DNA of 15,164 nt. Source: Actinomycetes bacterium (GTDB lineage: Bacteria > Actinomycetota > Actinomycetes > Actinomycetales > Dermatophilaceae). The translations under genes were made by a program, and so were the position numbers. The stretch's first letter is position 1. The number at the start of each line of letters is the position of its first letter. The DNA lies in assembly GCA_023451855.1 (NCBI GenBank), contig JAEXXY010000502.1:1-15164 (forward strand), in the 5' to 3' direction. This document shows positions 6,473-14,487 of this stretch, piece by piece. The notes under the pieces were generated by a model. That model was not told the origin of the DNA. It did not search any database and saw only the letters and a program-made list of their open reading frames with translations.

Positions 6473-7678
6473 TCAGGGGCGCCAGCCGGTGCGCTCGGCC
6501 CACGCGTTCGCGCGGTGCCAGGCCCCCTCGAACCAGGGCTCCTTCGCGACGACGTACTCCGACGTCGTCGCGTGCTGCCCGAGCAGGCGTCGCTTCTCGG
6601 CGGCATAGGCGTCGCGCTCGGCGGGCTCGTGGCGCAGCCAGTCGCGGAAGAGGATCGCGAAACGCCAGCCGGCAGAGCGGTGCTCGCGAACGTGGACGTG
6701 CACGTGGTTGCCGGGGTCGCACCCGCCGAGGAACTGCTTGAGCCAGGCGGACGCGTCGGCGCCCTCGGGATGGGGCGTGTCGGAGTGGATGCCGTGGTCG
6801 AACACGTAGCCGGCGTCGACGAACGCCGCGCGAACGTCGGCACGCTCGACGTCGGCGAGGTGGCGGACGCCGACCTGCACGTCGATGACGTCCTTGGCGA
6901 GCAGCCCCGGCACCGACGTCGACCCGACGTGCGACACCTCGGTGACGACGTCGGCGTCGGCGAGGGCGGCCGCGAGGCGGGCCACGACGCGCTCGGCCCT
7001 GGCCTCCCAGTCGGGTCGCGGCTCGACGACGCAGTCGCTCGCCCGGTCCGGACGCCGCGCCCGGGTGCCGGTCGCGAGGTTGGCCGCGTACGGGACGAGC
7101 CGCTCCGACCACAGGGCGTCGACGGCCCGCGTCAGGTCATCGGGGCTGCCGTCGTTGGGCAGCACGACGTCGGCGACCGCCCGGCGCTCGGCGTCGGTGG
7201 CCTGCGCGGCGATCCGGCGTCGCGCGTCGTCGGCGTCGAGCCCGCGCTGCTCGACGAGCCGGCGTACACGCGTCTCCTCGGCGGCCTCGACGACGACCGA
7301 CAGGTGCTCGTGAACCCAGAGGCCGCGCTCGACGAGGAGCGGCATGTCGTAGACGGACACCGCGTCGGCCGGTGCGGCAGCCCTCAGCGCGGCGACCCGC
7401 GCGACGATCGCCGGACCGGTGATCGCGTCGAGGGCGGCCAGCGCGTCCGCGTCGGCGAAGACGACCGCGGCCAGGCCGGCCCGGTCGAGGGTGCCGTCGG
7501 GGCGGATCACCGCGTCGCCGAACCGCTCGCGGATCGCCTCGAGCGTCGGCTGCCCGGGCTCGACGACCTCGCGGGCCACGGCGTCGGCGTCGACGACGTG
7601 CGCGCCGAGCTCGGCGAGCCGCCGCGACACCGTCGACTTGCCCGACCCGATCCCTCCGGTGACCCCGACGCGCAGCAT
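6473..7678 (-). CDS. coaE: Dephospho-CoA kinase fused to a GrpB/UPF0157 domain
   Basis: A 401-residue two-domain protein. Residues 1 to about 200 are dephospho-CoA kinase, the last step of CoA synthesis (ATP-dependent 3'-phosphorylation of dephospho-CoA): P-loop GGIGSGKST (8-16), VVDADAVAREVV (28-39), YDMPLLVE (110-117) and VLPNDGS (172-178). Residues from about 217 to 395 form a GrpB/UPF0157 domain of the nucleotidyltransferase fold: SHVGSTSVPGLLAKDVIDVQV (249-269) and GNHVHVHV (323-330). The fusion is known in actinobacteria such as Mycobacterium tuberculosis CoaE, where the extra domain has been proposed to act in folding or regulation. The short linker (about 201-216, LATGTRARRPDRASD) is basic. 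The start ATG (7676-7678) has no good ribosome site but has TAGGGT at -12 to -7, suggesting a leaderless transcript. Confidence 0.95.
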   Translation of the reverse strand: MLRVGVTGGIGSGKSTVSRRLAELGAHVVDADAVAREVVEPGQPTLEAIRERFGDAVIRPDGTLDRAGLAAVVFADADALAALDAITGPAIVARVAALRAAAPADAVSVYDMPLLVERGLWVHEHLSVVVEAAEETRVRRLVEQRGLDADDARRRIAAQATDAERRAVADVVLPNDGSPDDLTRAVDALWSERLVPYAANLATGTRARRPDRASDCVVEPRPDWEARAERVVARLAAALADADVVTEVSHVGSTSVPGLLAKDVIDVQVGVRHLADVERADVRAAFVDAGYVFDHGIHSDTPHPEGADASAWLKQFLGGCDPGNHVHVHVREHRSAGWRFAILFRDWLRHEPAERDAYAAEKRRLLGQHATTSEYVVAKEPWFEGAWHRANAWAERTGWRP

Positions 7679-7684
7679 CCGGCA

Positions 7685-7712
7685 ACCCTACGGGCCCGCT
7701 GGCGCGCGTCAG
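7685..7712 (-). promoter_or_regulatory. Probable leaderless promoter of coaE
   Basis: The minus strand has TAGGGT at 7690-7685, placing a TANNNT -10 element exactly at -12 to -7 from the ATG adenine. CTGACG (7712-7707, 4 of 6 to TTGACA) lies 16 bases further upstream and overlaps the stop codon of the preceding oxidase-like gene. No Shine-Dalgarno is seen before the ATG. This supports transcription starting on the start codon itself. Confidence 0.45.
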
Positions 7713-8170
7713 GCGAGGCGGGCCGGGAAACCGCTGCGGGCGATCGGGCCCCACCGCGTCGGCGTGACGCGCAGCAGTGACTTGCCCTGGTCGCGCATCG
7801 CCTGCCGGTACTCGTCCCAGTCAGGGTGCTCGCCGGAGATGGAGCGGTAGTAGTCGACGAGGGGCTCGACCGACTCGGGCAGGTCGATGACCTCGCAGTC
7901 GCCGTCGACCTGCAGCCACTCACCGCCGAAGTCGTCGGACAGCACGAGGACGCTGACCTCCGGGCGGCGGCGGGCGTTGGTCGTCTTGGCCCGCTCGGGG
8001 TAGGTCGAGACGACGATGCGTCCCTGCTCGTCGACGCCGCCGGTGACCGGAGAGGTCTGCGGCCTCCCGTCGGAACGGGTGGTCGCGAGGACCATCGAGT
8101 GGCGGGGGCGGACGAACTCGAGCATCCCGTCACGGTCGACGGTGGTGGTGGTCGCGATCTGGCGCGGCAT
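7709..8170 (-). CDS. PPOX-class (pyridoxamine 5'-phosphate oxidase-like) flavin/F420-dependent protein
   Basis: A 153-residue split beta-barrel protein of the pyridoxamine-phosphate-oxidase-like family that in actinobacteria includes F420- and FMN-dependent reductases. Visible family features: MLEFVRPRHSMVLATTRSDGRPQTSPV (16-42, first barrel strands with the RPQTSPV substrate/cofactor edge), IVVSTYPERAKTTNARRRPEVSVLVL (52-77, basic phosphate-contacting segment), and GEWLQVDGDCEVID (83-96). It ends RVTPTRWG, a common C-terminal strand. Which cofactor is used, and on what substrate, cannot be told from sequence. The ATG lies 3 bases after the TetR stop, with a strong AGGAGGG inside the end of the TetR gene. 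The pair is therefore one transcription unit, and the oxidase-like enzyme is a plausible TetR-controlled function. Confidence 0.88.
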   Translation of the reverse strand: MPRQIATTTTVDRDGMLEFVRPRHSMVLATTRSDGRPQTSPVTGGVDEQGRIVVSTYPERAKTTNARRRPEVSVLVLSDDFGGEWLQVDGDCEVIDLPESVEPLVDYYRSISGEHPDWDEYRQAMRDQGKSLLRVTPTRWGPIARSGFPARLA

Positions 8171-8173
8171 CGG

Positions 8174-8830
8174 TCACTGCCCTCCTGCACTGGCGCGGAC
8201 GAAGACGGACACGAGCGCCTCGGCCAGCCACGTGGCGTACATCTCGTGGGTCCACCCGCAGCGGCGGACGAACCGGTCGTAGATCTCGGGCGCCGTCAGG
8301 GTCCACACGAGGTCGGTGAAGCCCTTCCGGTCCAGCCCCCGGGGCAGGCCGTGGGCCGCCTCGAGCGCGTTGAGCGCGTTGGTGTTTCCCGCTCGCCGCT
8401 CGGAGTCGATCGTCGCGACGAACTCCTGCAGGCCGGTGTCACCGCCGGCACCCTGGGCGAGGATGACGCCGAGGAGGGGTCCGACGCGTTCGTAGATCGT
8501 CGCGCAGAGCGCGGCATACGCCCGGACGAAGGCCTCGCGGTCGGGGGCGTCGGACATGGCGCGGAACTCCGGGCGGTCCTGCATGGCGACGGGCTCGTCG
8601 TCGCCGACGAGGAGCACGTCGTAGACCGCCTTGACGACGTCGGCCTTTCCGCCGACGGCGTTGTAGACGGTCTGGGCGCTGACGCCCGCGGTCGAGGCGA
8701 GCTGGCTGACGGACATCGCGTGGTACCCGTCGGCGAGGAGCATGCCTCGCGCGGCGTCGACGATCCGGCGGCGGGTCGCCCGGGCCGCCTGCGCCCGGGA
8801 GCTGTTGTCGTAGACCCGGTCTGTTGACAT
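8174..8830 (-). CDS. TetR/AcrR family transcriptional regulator
   Basis: A 218-residue one-component regulator. The N-terminal TetR DNA-binding domain spans about residues 17-66: RATRRRIVDAARGMLLADGYHAMSVSQLASTAGVSAQTVYNAVGGKADVVKAVYD, with the helix-turn-helix near 41-61. Residues from about 75 onward form the divergent ligand-binding and dimerisation part; MQDRPEFRAMSDAPDREAFVRAYA and the helix around 150-190 are not diagnostic of a ligand. Start ATG at 8828-8830 is supported by GAAGGG 5 bases upstream. A near-perfect palindrome lies 27 bases before the ATG and overlaps the likely promoter, so autorepression is expected. It is followed immediately by the PPOX-class gene, which is the best candidate target. 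Family certain, ligand unknown. Confidence 0.94.
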   Translation of the reverse strand: MSTDRVYDNSSRAQAARATRRRIVDAARGMLLADGYHAMSVSQLASTAGVSAQTVYNAVGGKADVVKAVYDVLLVGDDEPVAMQDRPEFRAMSDAPDREAFVRAYAALCATIYERVGPLLGVILAQGAGGDTGLQEFVATIDSERRAGNTNALNALEAAHGLPRGLDRKGFTDLVWTLTAPEIYDRFVRRCGWTHEMYATWLAEALVSVFVRASAGGQ

Positions 8831-8847
8831 CTGCGCCCTTCGTGGGG

Positions 8848-8881
8848 ATCATGAGTTTCGCTGGAACGTGGTTCCAACGAA
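8848..8881 (-). promoter_or_regulatory. TetR operator palindrome over its own promoter
   Basis: Bases 8857-8881 form an inverted repeat of two 11-base arms around GTG, pairing at 10 of 11 positions. The perfect inner part is TGGAAC-GTG-GTTCCA (8862-8876) and the outer part is TTCG/CGAA. On the minus strand TTGGAA (8877-8872) and CATGAT (8853-8848) form a plausible -35/-10 pair with an 18-base spacer (each 4 of 6 to consensus), so the palindrome covers the -35 and spacer. Position and symmetry are those of a TetR-family operator. Confidence 0.7.
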
Positions 8882-8982
8882 TGGGTGGGGTCAGGGGTCC
8901 CCGCCCGTTTGCTGCGCCCACCAGCGGGGCGGGGCCGACAGCGGCGACCTGTCGACGATCGAGTGTCGCACGAACGCCCCGC

Positions 8983-9000
8983 CCGACCCGCAGGGGTCGG
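8983..9000. other. Short hairpin in the GDPD-TetR gap
   Basis: CCGACCC (8983-8989) and GGGTCGG (8994-9000) form a perfect 7-bp stem with a 4-base loop, 11 bases beyond the larger terminator-like hairpin as read on the minus strand. It may be a second, backup terminator for the transport operon. Apart from this, the other hairpin and the TetR operator, I see nothing in 8831-9062. Confidence 0.4.
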
Positions 9001-9010
9001 CCCGAGAGGG

Positions 9011-9052
9011 AACGAGGGACCGCACCGGGACGACCCGGCGCGGTCCCTCGTT
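9011..9052 (-). terminator. Strong hairpin terminator closing the ugp/GDPD operon
   Basis: AACGAGGGACCGC (9011-9023) pairs perfectly over 13 bp with 9040-9052. After one mismatch (9024/9039), CCGGG/CCCGG adds 5 more bp around the 4-base loop ACGA (9030-9033). It begins 10 bases after the GDPD stop codon on the minus strand. There is no T-run after it, as is usual for many actinobacterial terminators. It most likely ends the transport operon transcript and separates it from the TetR unit. Confidence 0.75.
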
Positions 9053-9062
9053 GCCGTCCGGC

Positions 9063-9939
9063 TCAGCCCAGGCCCGCGACGACCGCGAGCGCACGGTCGG
9101 GGTAGTCGGACACGAGCCCGTCGACGCCGGCCGCCACGACGGCGCGGACGTCCTCGGGGTCGTTGACGGTCCAGGGCAGCACGCCCAGCCCGAGCTCGTG
9201 GGCGCGGTCCACGAGCGCTGCGTCGACGAGCACGTGCTCGGGCGACAGGACGTGCGCTCCCACCTCGGCCGCGCCCGACGCGACGTCGTCGCCGTGCGCG
9301 GCGACGTCGACGCCGCCGGTCCACGGGCTGCCCGGCACCCACGTGACGCCGGACTCGACGAGCGCCGAGCGGGCCACGTCGGGTGCCACCTCGCGGGCCC
9401 GCTCGAGCACCGACCAGTTGAACGAGTGGACGAAGCAGCGGTCGTCGACACCGAGGTCGTGGACGACGTCGAGGACGCCGTCGAGCAGCTCGTCGCGACG
9501 CGCGGCCTCCGTCCGGTCGCGCGGGTCCACCTTGAGCTCGATGGTCCACCACACGTGCGGGGACCTCTCGAGGCCGTGACCGACGACCTCGCGCAGCGTC
9601 GGGATGCGGGCGCCGGGGTCGGTGCGCTGGCCCGGGAAGCCGGGCAGCCCCTGGCTGCCGACGTCGACGGTGCGCAGCTGCGCCAGCGTCACCTCGTCGA
9701 CGCGTCGGCCGACGACGCCCGGGCCCGTGGCCCGGCACTTGAGAGGCAGCAGCACGGGGTCGTGCCACACGACGAGCTCGCCGTCGGCCGTGAGGCGCAC
9801 GTCGAGCTCGACGCCGGTGACCCCCGCGTCGAACGCCGCCGCGAAGCTGGCCAGGGTGTTCTCGACGACGAGGCCCTTGGCGCCGCGGTGCCCCTCGACG
9901 TCGAAGCGACCCGATGCCCACGGGCCGCGGGACGGGGAG

Positions 9940-9959
<20 letters not shown>
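9063..9959 (-). CDS. Glycerophosphodiester phosphodiesterase (GDPD family)
   Basis: A 298-residue GDPD TIM-barrel enzyme that hydrolyses glycerophosphodiesters (deacylated phospholipids) to glycerol 3-phosphate and an alcohol. Catalytic and metal-binding landmarks: GHRG (23-26) with His24/Arg25, ENT (34-36), ELD (51-53), HDP with His66, and IELK (about 140-143); it ends with WTVNDPEDVRAVVAAGVDGLVSDYPDR, the typical last barrel strands. No signal peptide is seen, so it acts in the cytoplasm. The start is uncertain: GTG at 9959 overlaps the ugpC end by 20 bases, while GTG at 9947 overlaps by 8 and gives 294 residues. Neither has a strong ribosome site, so coupled translation with ugpC is likely. 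As the last gene after permeases, binding protein and ATPase, it fills the place of UgpQ: imported glycerophosphodiesters are cleaved inside. Confidence 0.94.
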
Positions 9960-11061
<1,102 letters not shown>

Positions 11062-11090
11062 GGATGGCCTCTCGGGTGGTTCGGTTCAGG

Positions 11091-11123
11091 GGCTGCGGTG
11101 TGGCTGCGGTGTTGCCGTGGTGT
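11091..11123 (-). repeat. Tandem 11-bp repeat in the ugpB-ugpC gap
   Basis: GGCTGCGGTGT occurs twice in direct tandem (11091-11101 and 11102-11112), followed by a degenerate third unit TGCCGTGGTGT (11113-11123). It lies between the intercistronic hairpin and the ugpC ribosome site, so it is in the untranslated part of the operon mRNA. No function is evident; it may be simple slippage. Confidence 0.6.
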
Positions 11124-11131
11124 GGCTACCG

Positions 11132-11170
11132 GTCACCGGACCGCCCACGCGCAGTGGGCGGTCCGGTGAC
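11132..11170 (-). terminator. Perfect 17-bp intercistronic hairpin after ugpB
   Basis: GTCACCGGACCGCCCAC (11132-11148) pairs without mismatch with 11154-11170 around the 5-base loop GCGCA. It starts 14 bases after the ugpB stop. No T-run follows. In binding-protein operons such structures act as partial terminators or protect the upstream mRNA from 3' exonucleases, giving more binding protein than ATPase. Because ugpC and the GDPD gene follow on the same strand without a clear promoter in the gap, partial read-through is likely. Confidence 0.7.
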
Positions 11171-11184
11171 GCCGGCACGACGCG

Positions 11185-12501
11185 TCAGGCGCCGAGCTTG
11201 CTCTTGATCTGGGTGTCGAAGACCTGCTGGCTCTCGGCGTCGAGGCCCTTGAAGACCGTCGCGACGTCCTGGCCCTGGACGATCTGGTCCAGGCCCTTGC
11301 CGATGCGGGCGCCGCCGCCGGGCAGGAGCACGCGGACGTTGTCCTGCGAGCGGGTCTTGGGCAGCTGCTCGATGGCCGTCTTGGCGTTCGGGTTCTTCTC
11401 GAGGAACGCCTTCTCCTCCGGCAGGTCGACGGCCGACTTGCGCACCGGCATGTAGCCGGTGGCCTGGGTGAAGGTCACCGTGTTCTGCGCGTTCGTCAGG
11501 AACTCGATGAACCTCAGGGCGTTCTTCTTGCGGTCGTCGGAGATGCTCGCCGGGATGCCGACGCCGGCGCCACCGGTCGGGCAGTTGCCCTCACCGGGCA
11601 GGAACGCCGTGCCGACGTCGAACTTCGCGTCCTTGGCGACACCACCCAGCGAGCCGGTCGACATCATGCTGCACGCGACGATGCCGGCCGTGAAGTCGGG
11701 GGCCGGGTCCTTGGACAGCTTGAGGAAGCCCTGCTTGGCGAGGTCCTGCAGGTACTGGCCCGCCTTGACGGTGTTCGGGTCGGAGAACGTCGGCGTCCAC
11801 TCCTTCGAGTAGGCCCCGCCGTAGCCCCACACCATGTTCTGGAAGACCCAGTCGAGGTAGTTCGAGCCGTCGGGCAGCTCCATGACGATCTTGTCCGAGC
11901 CGGCCGCGGCCTTGAGCTTCGGTGCCCACGTGAGGAACTCGTCCCAGTCCTTCGGCCCGCGGTCCTCGAGACCGGCCGCCTTCCAGAGGTCCTTGTTGTA
12001 GTAGAAGAGCGGCGTCGACCGGGAGTACGGCAGGGCGAAGTGCTTGTCGTCGAGGTTGTAGTCGTTGTAGAGCGCGTCGACGTAGTCGGAGGTGTCGACC
12101 TTGGCCGCCGACAGGAGGTCGTCGAGGGCGGTCAGCTGCTTGTTGAGCGCGAAGTTGAACCAGGTGACGTCGGAGACGACGACGACGTCCGGCAGCTGGC
12201 CGCCCGCGAGCGAGGCGTTGAACTTCTGCGCGACCTCCTCGTAGTTCTTGCCGGCGTCGACGAGCTTGACCTTGAGGCCGGGGTTCGCCTTCTCGAACGC
12301 GGCGATGATCTGCTGCTCGACCGGCTTGCTGTTGCCGGGGTGGTTGCTCCAGAACTCGATGGTGTTGCTCGAGCCGCCGCCGTTGCCGCCGCTCGAGGGA
12401 GCCGTTCCGGTCCCCGCGCACGCGGCGAGGCCGGCGACGCCGGCGACGCCGGCGAGACCGAGGAAGCCGCGCCGGGACAGGTCGCGTGAGAACTCGTTCA
12501 T
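11185..12501 (-). CDS. ugpB: Extracellular solute-binding lipoprotein, UgpB-like (Tat-exported)
   Basis: A 438-residue family 1 extracellular binding protein of the sn-glycerol-3-phosphate/glycerophosphodiester type. The N-terminus has both a twin-arginine motif SRRGFLG (9-15) and a lipobox LAAC with Cys28, followed by a Gly/Ser/Asn-rich linker (about 29-47), so it is probably a Tat-secreted lipoprotein anchored on the outer face of the membrane. UgpB-like segments include STPLFYYNKDLWKAAGL, the small-residue hinge CSMMSTGSLGG, PTGGAGVGIP, and ATGYMPVRKSA. Related sugar binding proteins share much of this, so the ligand rests partly on the GDPD gene in the operon. The start ATG (12499-12501) has GGGAAGG about 10 bases upstream. 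It lies 79 bases after ugpE. Confidence 0.9.
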   Translation of the reverse strand: MNEFSRDLSRRGFLGLAGVAGVAGLAACAGTGTAPSSGGNGGGSSNTIEFWSNHPGNSKPVEQQIIAAFEKANPGLKVKLVDAGKNYEEVAQKFNASLAGGQLPDVVVVSDVTWFNFALNKQLTALDDLLSAAKVDTSDYVDALYNDYNLDDKHFALPYSRSTPLFYYNKDLWKAAGLEDRGPKDWDEFLTWAPKLKAAAGSDKIVMELPDGSNYLDWVFQNMVWGYGGAYSKEWTPTFSDPNTVKAGQYLQDLAKQGFLKLSKDPAPDFTAGIVACSMMSTGSLGGVAKDAKFDVGTAFLPGEGNCPTGGAGVGIPASISDDRKKNALRFIEFLTNAQNTVTFTQATGYMPVRKSAVDLPEEKAFLEKNPNAKTAIEQLPKTRSQDNVRVLLPGGGARIGKGLDQIVQGQDVATVFKGLDAESQQVFDTQIKSKLGA

Positions 12502-12540
12502 TCGTGTGGTGCCTTCCCTGTGGTGGTGTCGGATCCGTGG

Positions 12541-12557
12541 GGCCGGGTGGTCCGGCC
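12541..12557. other. Small hairpin in the ugpE-ugpB gap
   Basis: GGCCGG (12541-12546) and CCGGCC (12552-12557) form a 6-bp all-GC stem with a 5-base loop in the 79-base gap between ugpE and ugpB. It could mark mRNA processing or a weak pause. In DNA this GC-rich a stem of this size is only weak evidence. Confidence 0.3.
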
Positions 12558-12580
12558 GGGAGGGGTCGTGTCGCCAGCCG

Positions 12581-13516
12581 TCAGCTCTTGACCGCCCCCG
12601 CAGTGAGGCCCTTGATCATCTGCCGCTGGAGGAAGAGGAACAGGACGAGGATCGGCAGCATCGCGAGGACCGTGCCAGCCATGACCGGGCCCCAGTTCGT
12701 GACGCCGTCGTTGTTCTGCAGGAACGTCAGGCCCACGGGCAGGGGCGCCGTGCTCTCGTCGTCGGACATGAGGAACGGCCAGAGGTACTCGTTCCACTCG
12801 TTGACGACGGTGATGAGCGAGAACGCGACGAGCGTGGGCCACGACATCGGCATGACGACGCGCCACAGCAGCTTCATCGGCCCTGCGCCGTCGAGGCGGG
12901 CGGCCTCGATGATCTCGCCGGGCAGGCTGAGGAACTGGTTGCGCATGAGGAACGTGCCGAAGGCGACGCCGGCCAGCGGGATGATGATGCCCTGGAAGGT
13001 GTTGCGCCAGCCGATCTGCGCGACGAGCGCGTAGTTGCTGATGACGGTGATCTGGTTGGGCACCATGAGGGCCGCGATGACGACGAGGAACACGATGCCG
13101 CGCCCCGGGAAGCGCAGCAGCGACAGGGCGTACGCGCTGATGACGCCGAGGACGATCTTGGCCACGGACGTCGCCGACGTGATGATCACCGAGTTGCGCA
13201 CGTAGTCGAAGAACGGGATGCGCGTGGTCAGCTCGTGGTAGTTGGCGCCGGTCGCCGGGTCGGGCCACCACTGCGCCGGGCGCACGTAGATGTCGCCGCG
13301 CTCCTTGAACGAGGTGATGAGGATCCAGAACAGCGGCACGGCGATGACGAGGACGACGAGGACCATGCCGACGTAGCCGAGCACCGTCAGCAGCGGGCCG
13401 CGGTGATGGGCCGAGGCCTCGACGCCGTGGCCGTCCCGGCGACGCTGACGGCGGGTGCGCTCGCGCGGAGCGGCGTCGTCGTCGGCGGCCGTGCCGACGA
13501 TGGTGGGTGCACTCAT
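12581..13516 (-). CDS. ugpE: ABC transporter permease, UgpE-like
   Basis: A 311-residue inner-membrane permease of the binding-protein-dependent CUT1 class. The N-terminal 40 residues are hydrophilic and very rich in Arg/Asp, longer than in Escherichia coli UgpE. Six hydrophobic segments follow (about 42-68, 106-133, 140-165, 172-190, 222-245, 280-303). The cytoplasmic EAA loop that docks on the ATPase is EAARLDGAGPMKLLWRVVMP (204-223), with the conserved Gly of the motif. The C-terminus (RQMIKGLTAGAVKS) is a typical end for this subfamily, where the terminal GLTxGAVK sequence is strongly conserved. The ATG overlaps the ugpA stop in an ATGA arrangement (4 bases), so translation is coupled. 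AGGGG lies about 10 bases upstream, inside ugpA. Confidence 0.94.
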   Translation of the reverse strand: MSAPTIVGTAADDDAAPRERTRRQRRRDGHGVEASAHHRGPLLTVLGYVGMVLVVLVIAVPLFWILITSFKERGDIYVRPAQWWPDPATGANYHELTTRIPFFDYVRNSVIITSATSVAKIVLGVISAYALSLLRFPGRGIVFLVVIAALMVPNQITVISNYALVAQIGWRNTFQGIIIPLAGVAFGTFLMRNQFLSLPGEIIEAARLDGAGPMKLLWRVVMPMSWPTLVAFSLITVVNEWNEYLWPFLMSDDESTAPLPVGLTFLQNNDGVTNWGPVMAGTVLAMLPILVLFLFLQRQMIKGLTAGAVKS

Positions 13517-14475
13517 GACTTCTGTCCCCTGTCCATGAAGCGCACCTGCACGACGGTGACCGCCAGGAGGATGACGAACATGATGGTCGCGACGGTGGCG
13601 CCGTAGCCGGCCCGCTGGTTGACGAAGGTCTCCTGGTACACCTGGTAGACGAGCGTCGTCGTGCCGTTGCCCTGGGGGCCGCCGCGCGTCATGACGTTGA
13701 TGATGTCGAACACCTGGACCGAGCTGAGCAGCACGGTGATCGACAGGAAGAAGGTCGTCGGTCTCAGCTGCGGCATGAGGACGCGACGGAACCGGGTCCA
13801 GGCCGAGGCGCCGTCGATCTCGGCGGCCTCGTCGAGGTCGGCGCGCCGGCCCTGCAGCGCTGCGAGGTAGATGACGAAGGTGTAGCCGAGGTTCTTCCAG
13901 ATGTAGGTGAAGGTCACCATGAACAGGGCCCAGCCGGGCTCCTGGTAGAAGTCGGGCGAGCTGAGGCCGACGCGCGTGAGCAGGTCGTTGACCAGCCCGA
14001 AGCGCGGGTCGAAGACGAACTGGAACGCGATGCCGATCGCGGCCCCGGAGATGACGAAGGGGGCGAAGACGACCGAGCGGACGAGGTTGCGGCCCTTGAG
14101 CTTCTGGTCGAGCAGCAGAGCCAGCCCGAGGCCCACCGCCATCGAGATACCGACCGTCGCGACGGTGAACACCAGCGTGTTGCGCACGATGACCCGTGTG
14201 TCGTCACGACCGAACCACTCGGCGTAGTTGGCGAACCCGACCGGGTTGGCGATCGGCGAGCTGATGTTCCAGTCGGTGAAGGACAGCCGGATGTTGTCGA
14301 GCAGCGGCCGGTAGGTGAAGACGATGAGCAGGACGAGGTTGGGCAGGAGCAGGAGCGCCGCGAGCGTCCACTCCCAGGCCTTTCCGCTCGAGCGCCGCGG
14401 TGCCGGCCCGACGGGTTCGGGCGGGCCCGCAGCAGTGCGCGACTGTGTCGGTGTCTCGGTCCCCTGTGACTGCAC
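13513..14475 (-). CDS. ugpA: ABC transporter permease, UgpA-like
   Basis: A 320-residue inner-membrane permease, partner of the UgpE-like protein. After a 30-residue Pro/Ser/Thr-rich leader come hydrophobic segments at about 36-55, 100-122, 133-154, 183-205, 240-262 and 290-312. The first periplasmic part, YRPLLDNIRLSFTDWNISSP, is typical of the MalF/UgpA side of CUT1 importers. The EAA loop is DEAAEIDGASAWTRFRRVLMP (215-235). The start is GTG at 14473-14475: there is no spaced ribosome site, but TAGGTT sits at -12 to -7, the pattern of a leaderless mRNA. It is the first gene of the operon, 108 bases downstream of the DUF1684 gene. Specific substrate is inferred from the operon, not from this protein. 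Confidence 0.93.
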   Translation of the reverse strand: MQSQGTETPTQSRTAAGPPEPVGPAPRRSSGKAWEWTLAALLLLPNLVLLIVFTYRPLLDNIRLSFTDWNISSPIANPVGFANYAEWFGRDDTRVIVRNTLVFTVATVGISMAVGLGLALLLDQKLKGRNLVRSVVFAPFVISGAAIGIAFQFVFDPRFGLVNDLLTRVGLSSPDFYQEPGWALFMVTFTYIWKNLGYTFVIYLAALQGRRADLDEAAEIDGASAWTRFRRVLMPQLRPTTFFLSITVLLSSVQVFDIINVMTRGGPQGNGTTTLVYQVYQETFVNQRAGYGATVATIMFVILLAVTVVQVRFMDRGQKS

Positions 14476-14481
14476 CCCGTC

Positions 14482-14487
14482 AACCTA
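14482..14487 (-). promoter_or_regulatory. -10 element of the ugp operon (probable leaderless start)
   Basis: TAGGTT on the minus strand (14487-14482) is at -12 to -7 from the first G of the ugpA GTG codon. No good -35 is visible at 16-18 bases further upstream. An 11-base inverted repeat AATGC-G-GCATT (14505-14515) lies where a -35 would be and could be a regulator site. The rest of the gap to 14583 shows one GTTCACC at 14546-14540 and no terminator-like hairpin. Confidence 0.45.

Noticed and set aside
6397..6843. N-terminal extension of the lipoate ligase frame to 498 residues
   Set aside because: The added ~149 residues are Arg/Ser/Thr-rich and lie over the coaE coding region in another frame; protein similarity begins at the ATG at 6396.
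4567..7780. Long plus-strand frames of 724 and 647 codons opposite the lipoate ligase and coaE genes
   Set aside because: Both run antisense to genes with clear catalytic motifs, and their low-complexity Arg/Ala/Ser-rich translations resemble nothing known.
8296..9921. 541-codon minus-strand frame across the GDPD-TetR gap
   Set aside because: It crosses the terminator hairpins and the TetR operator and is out of frame with both real genes; it is open only because of GC bias.
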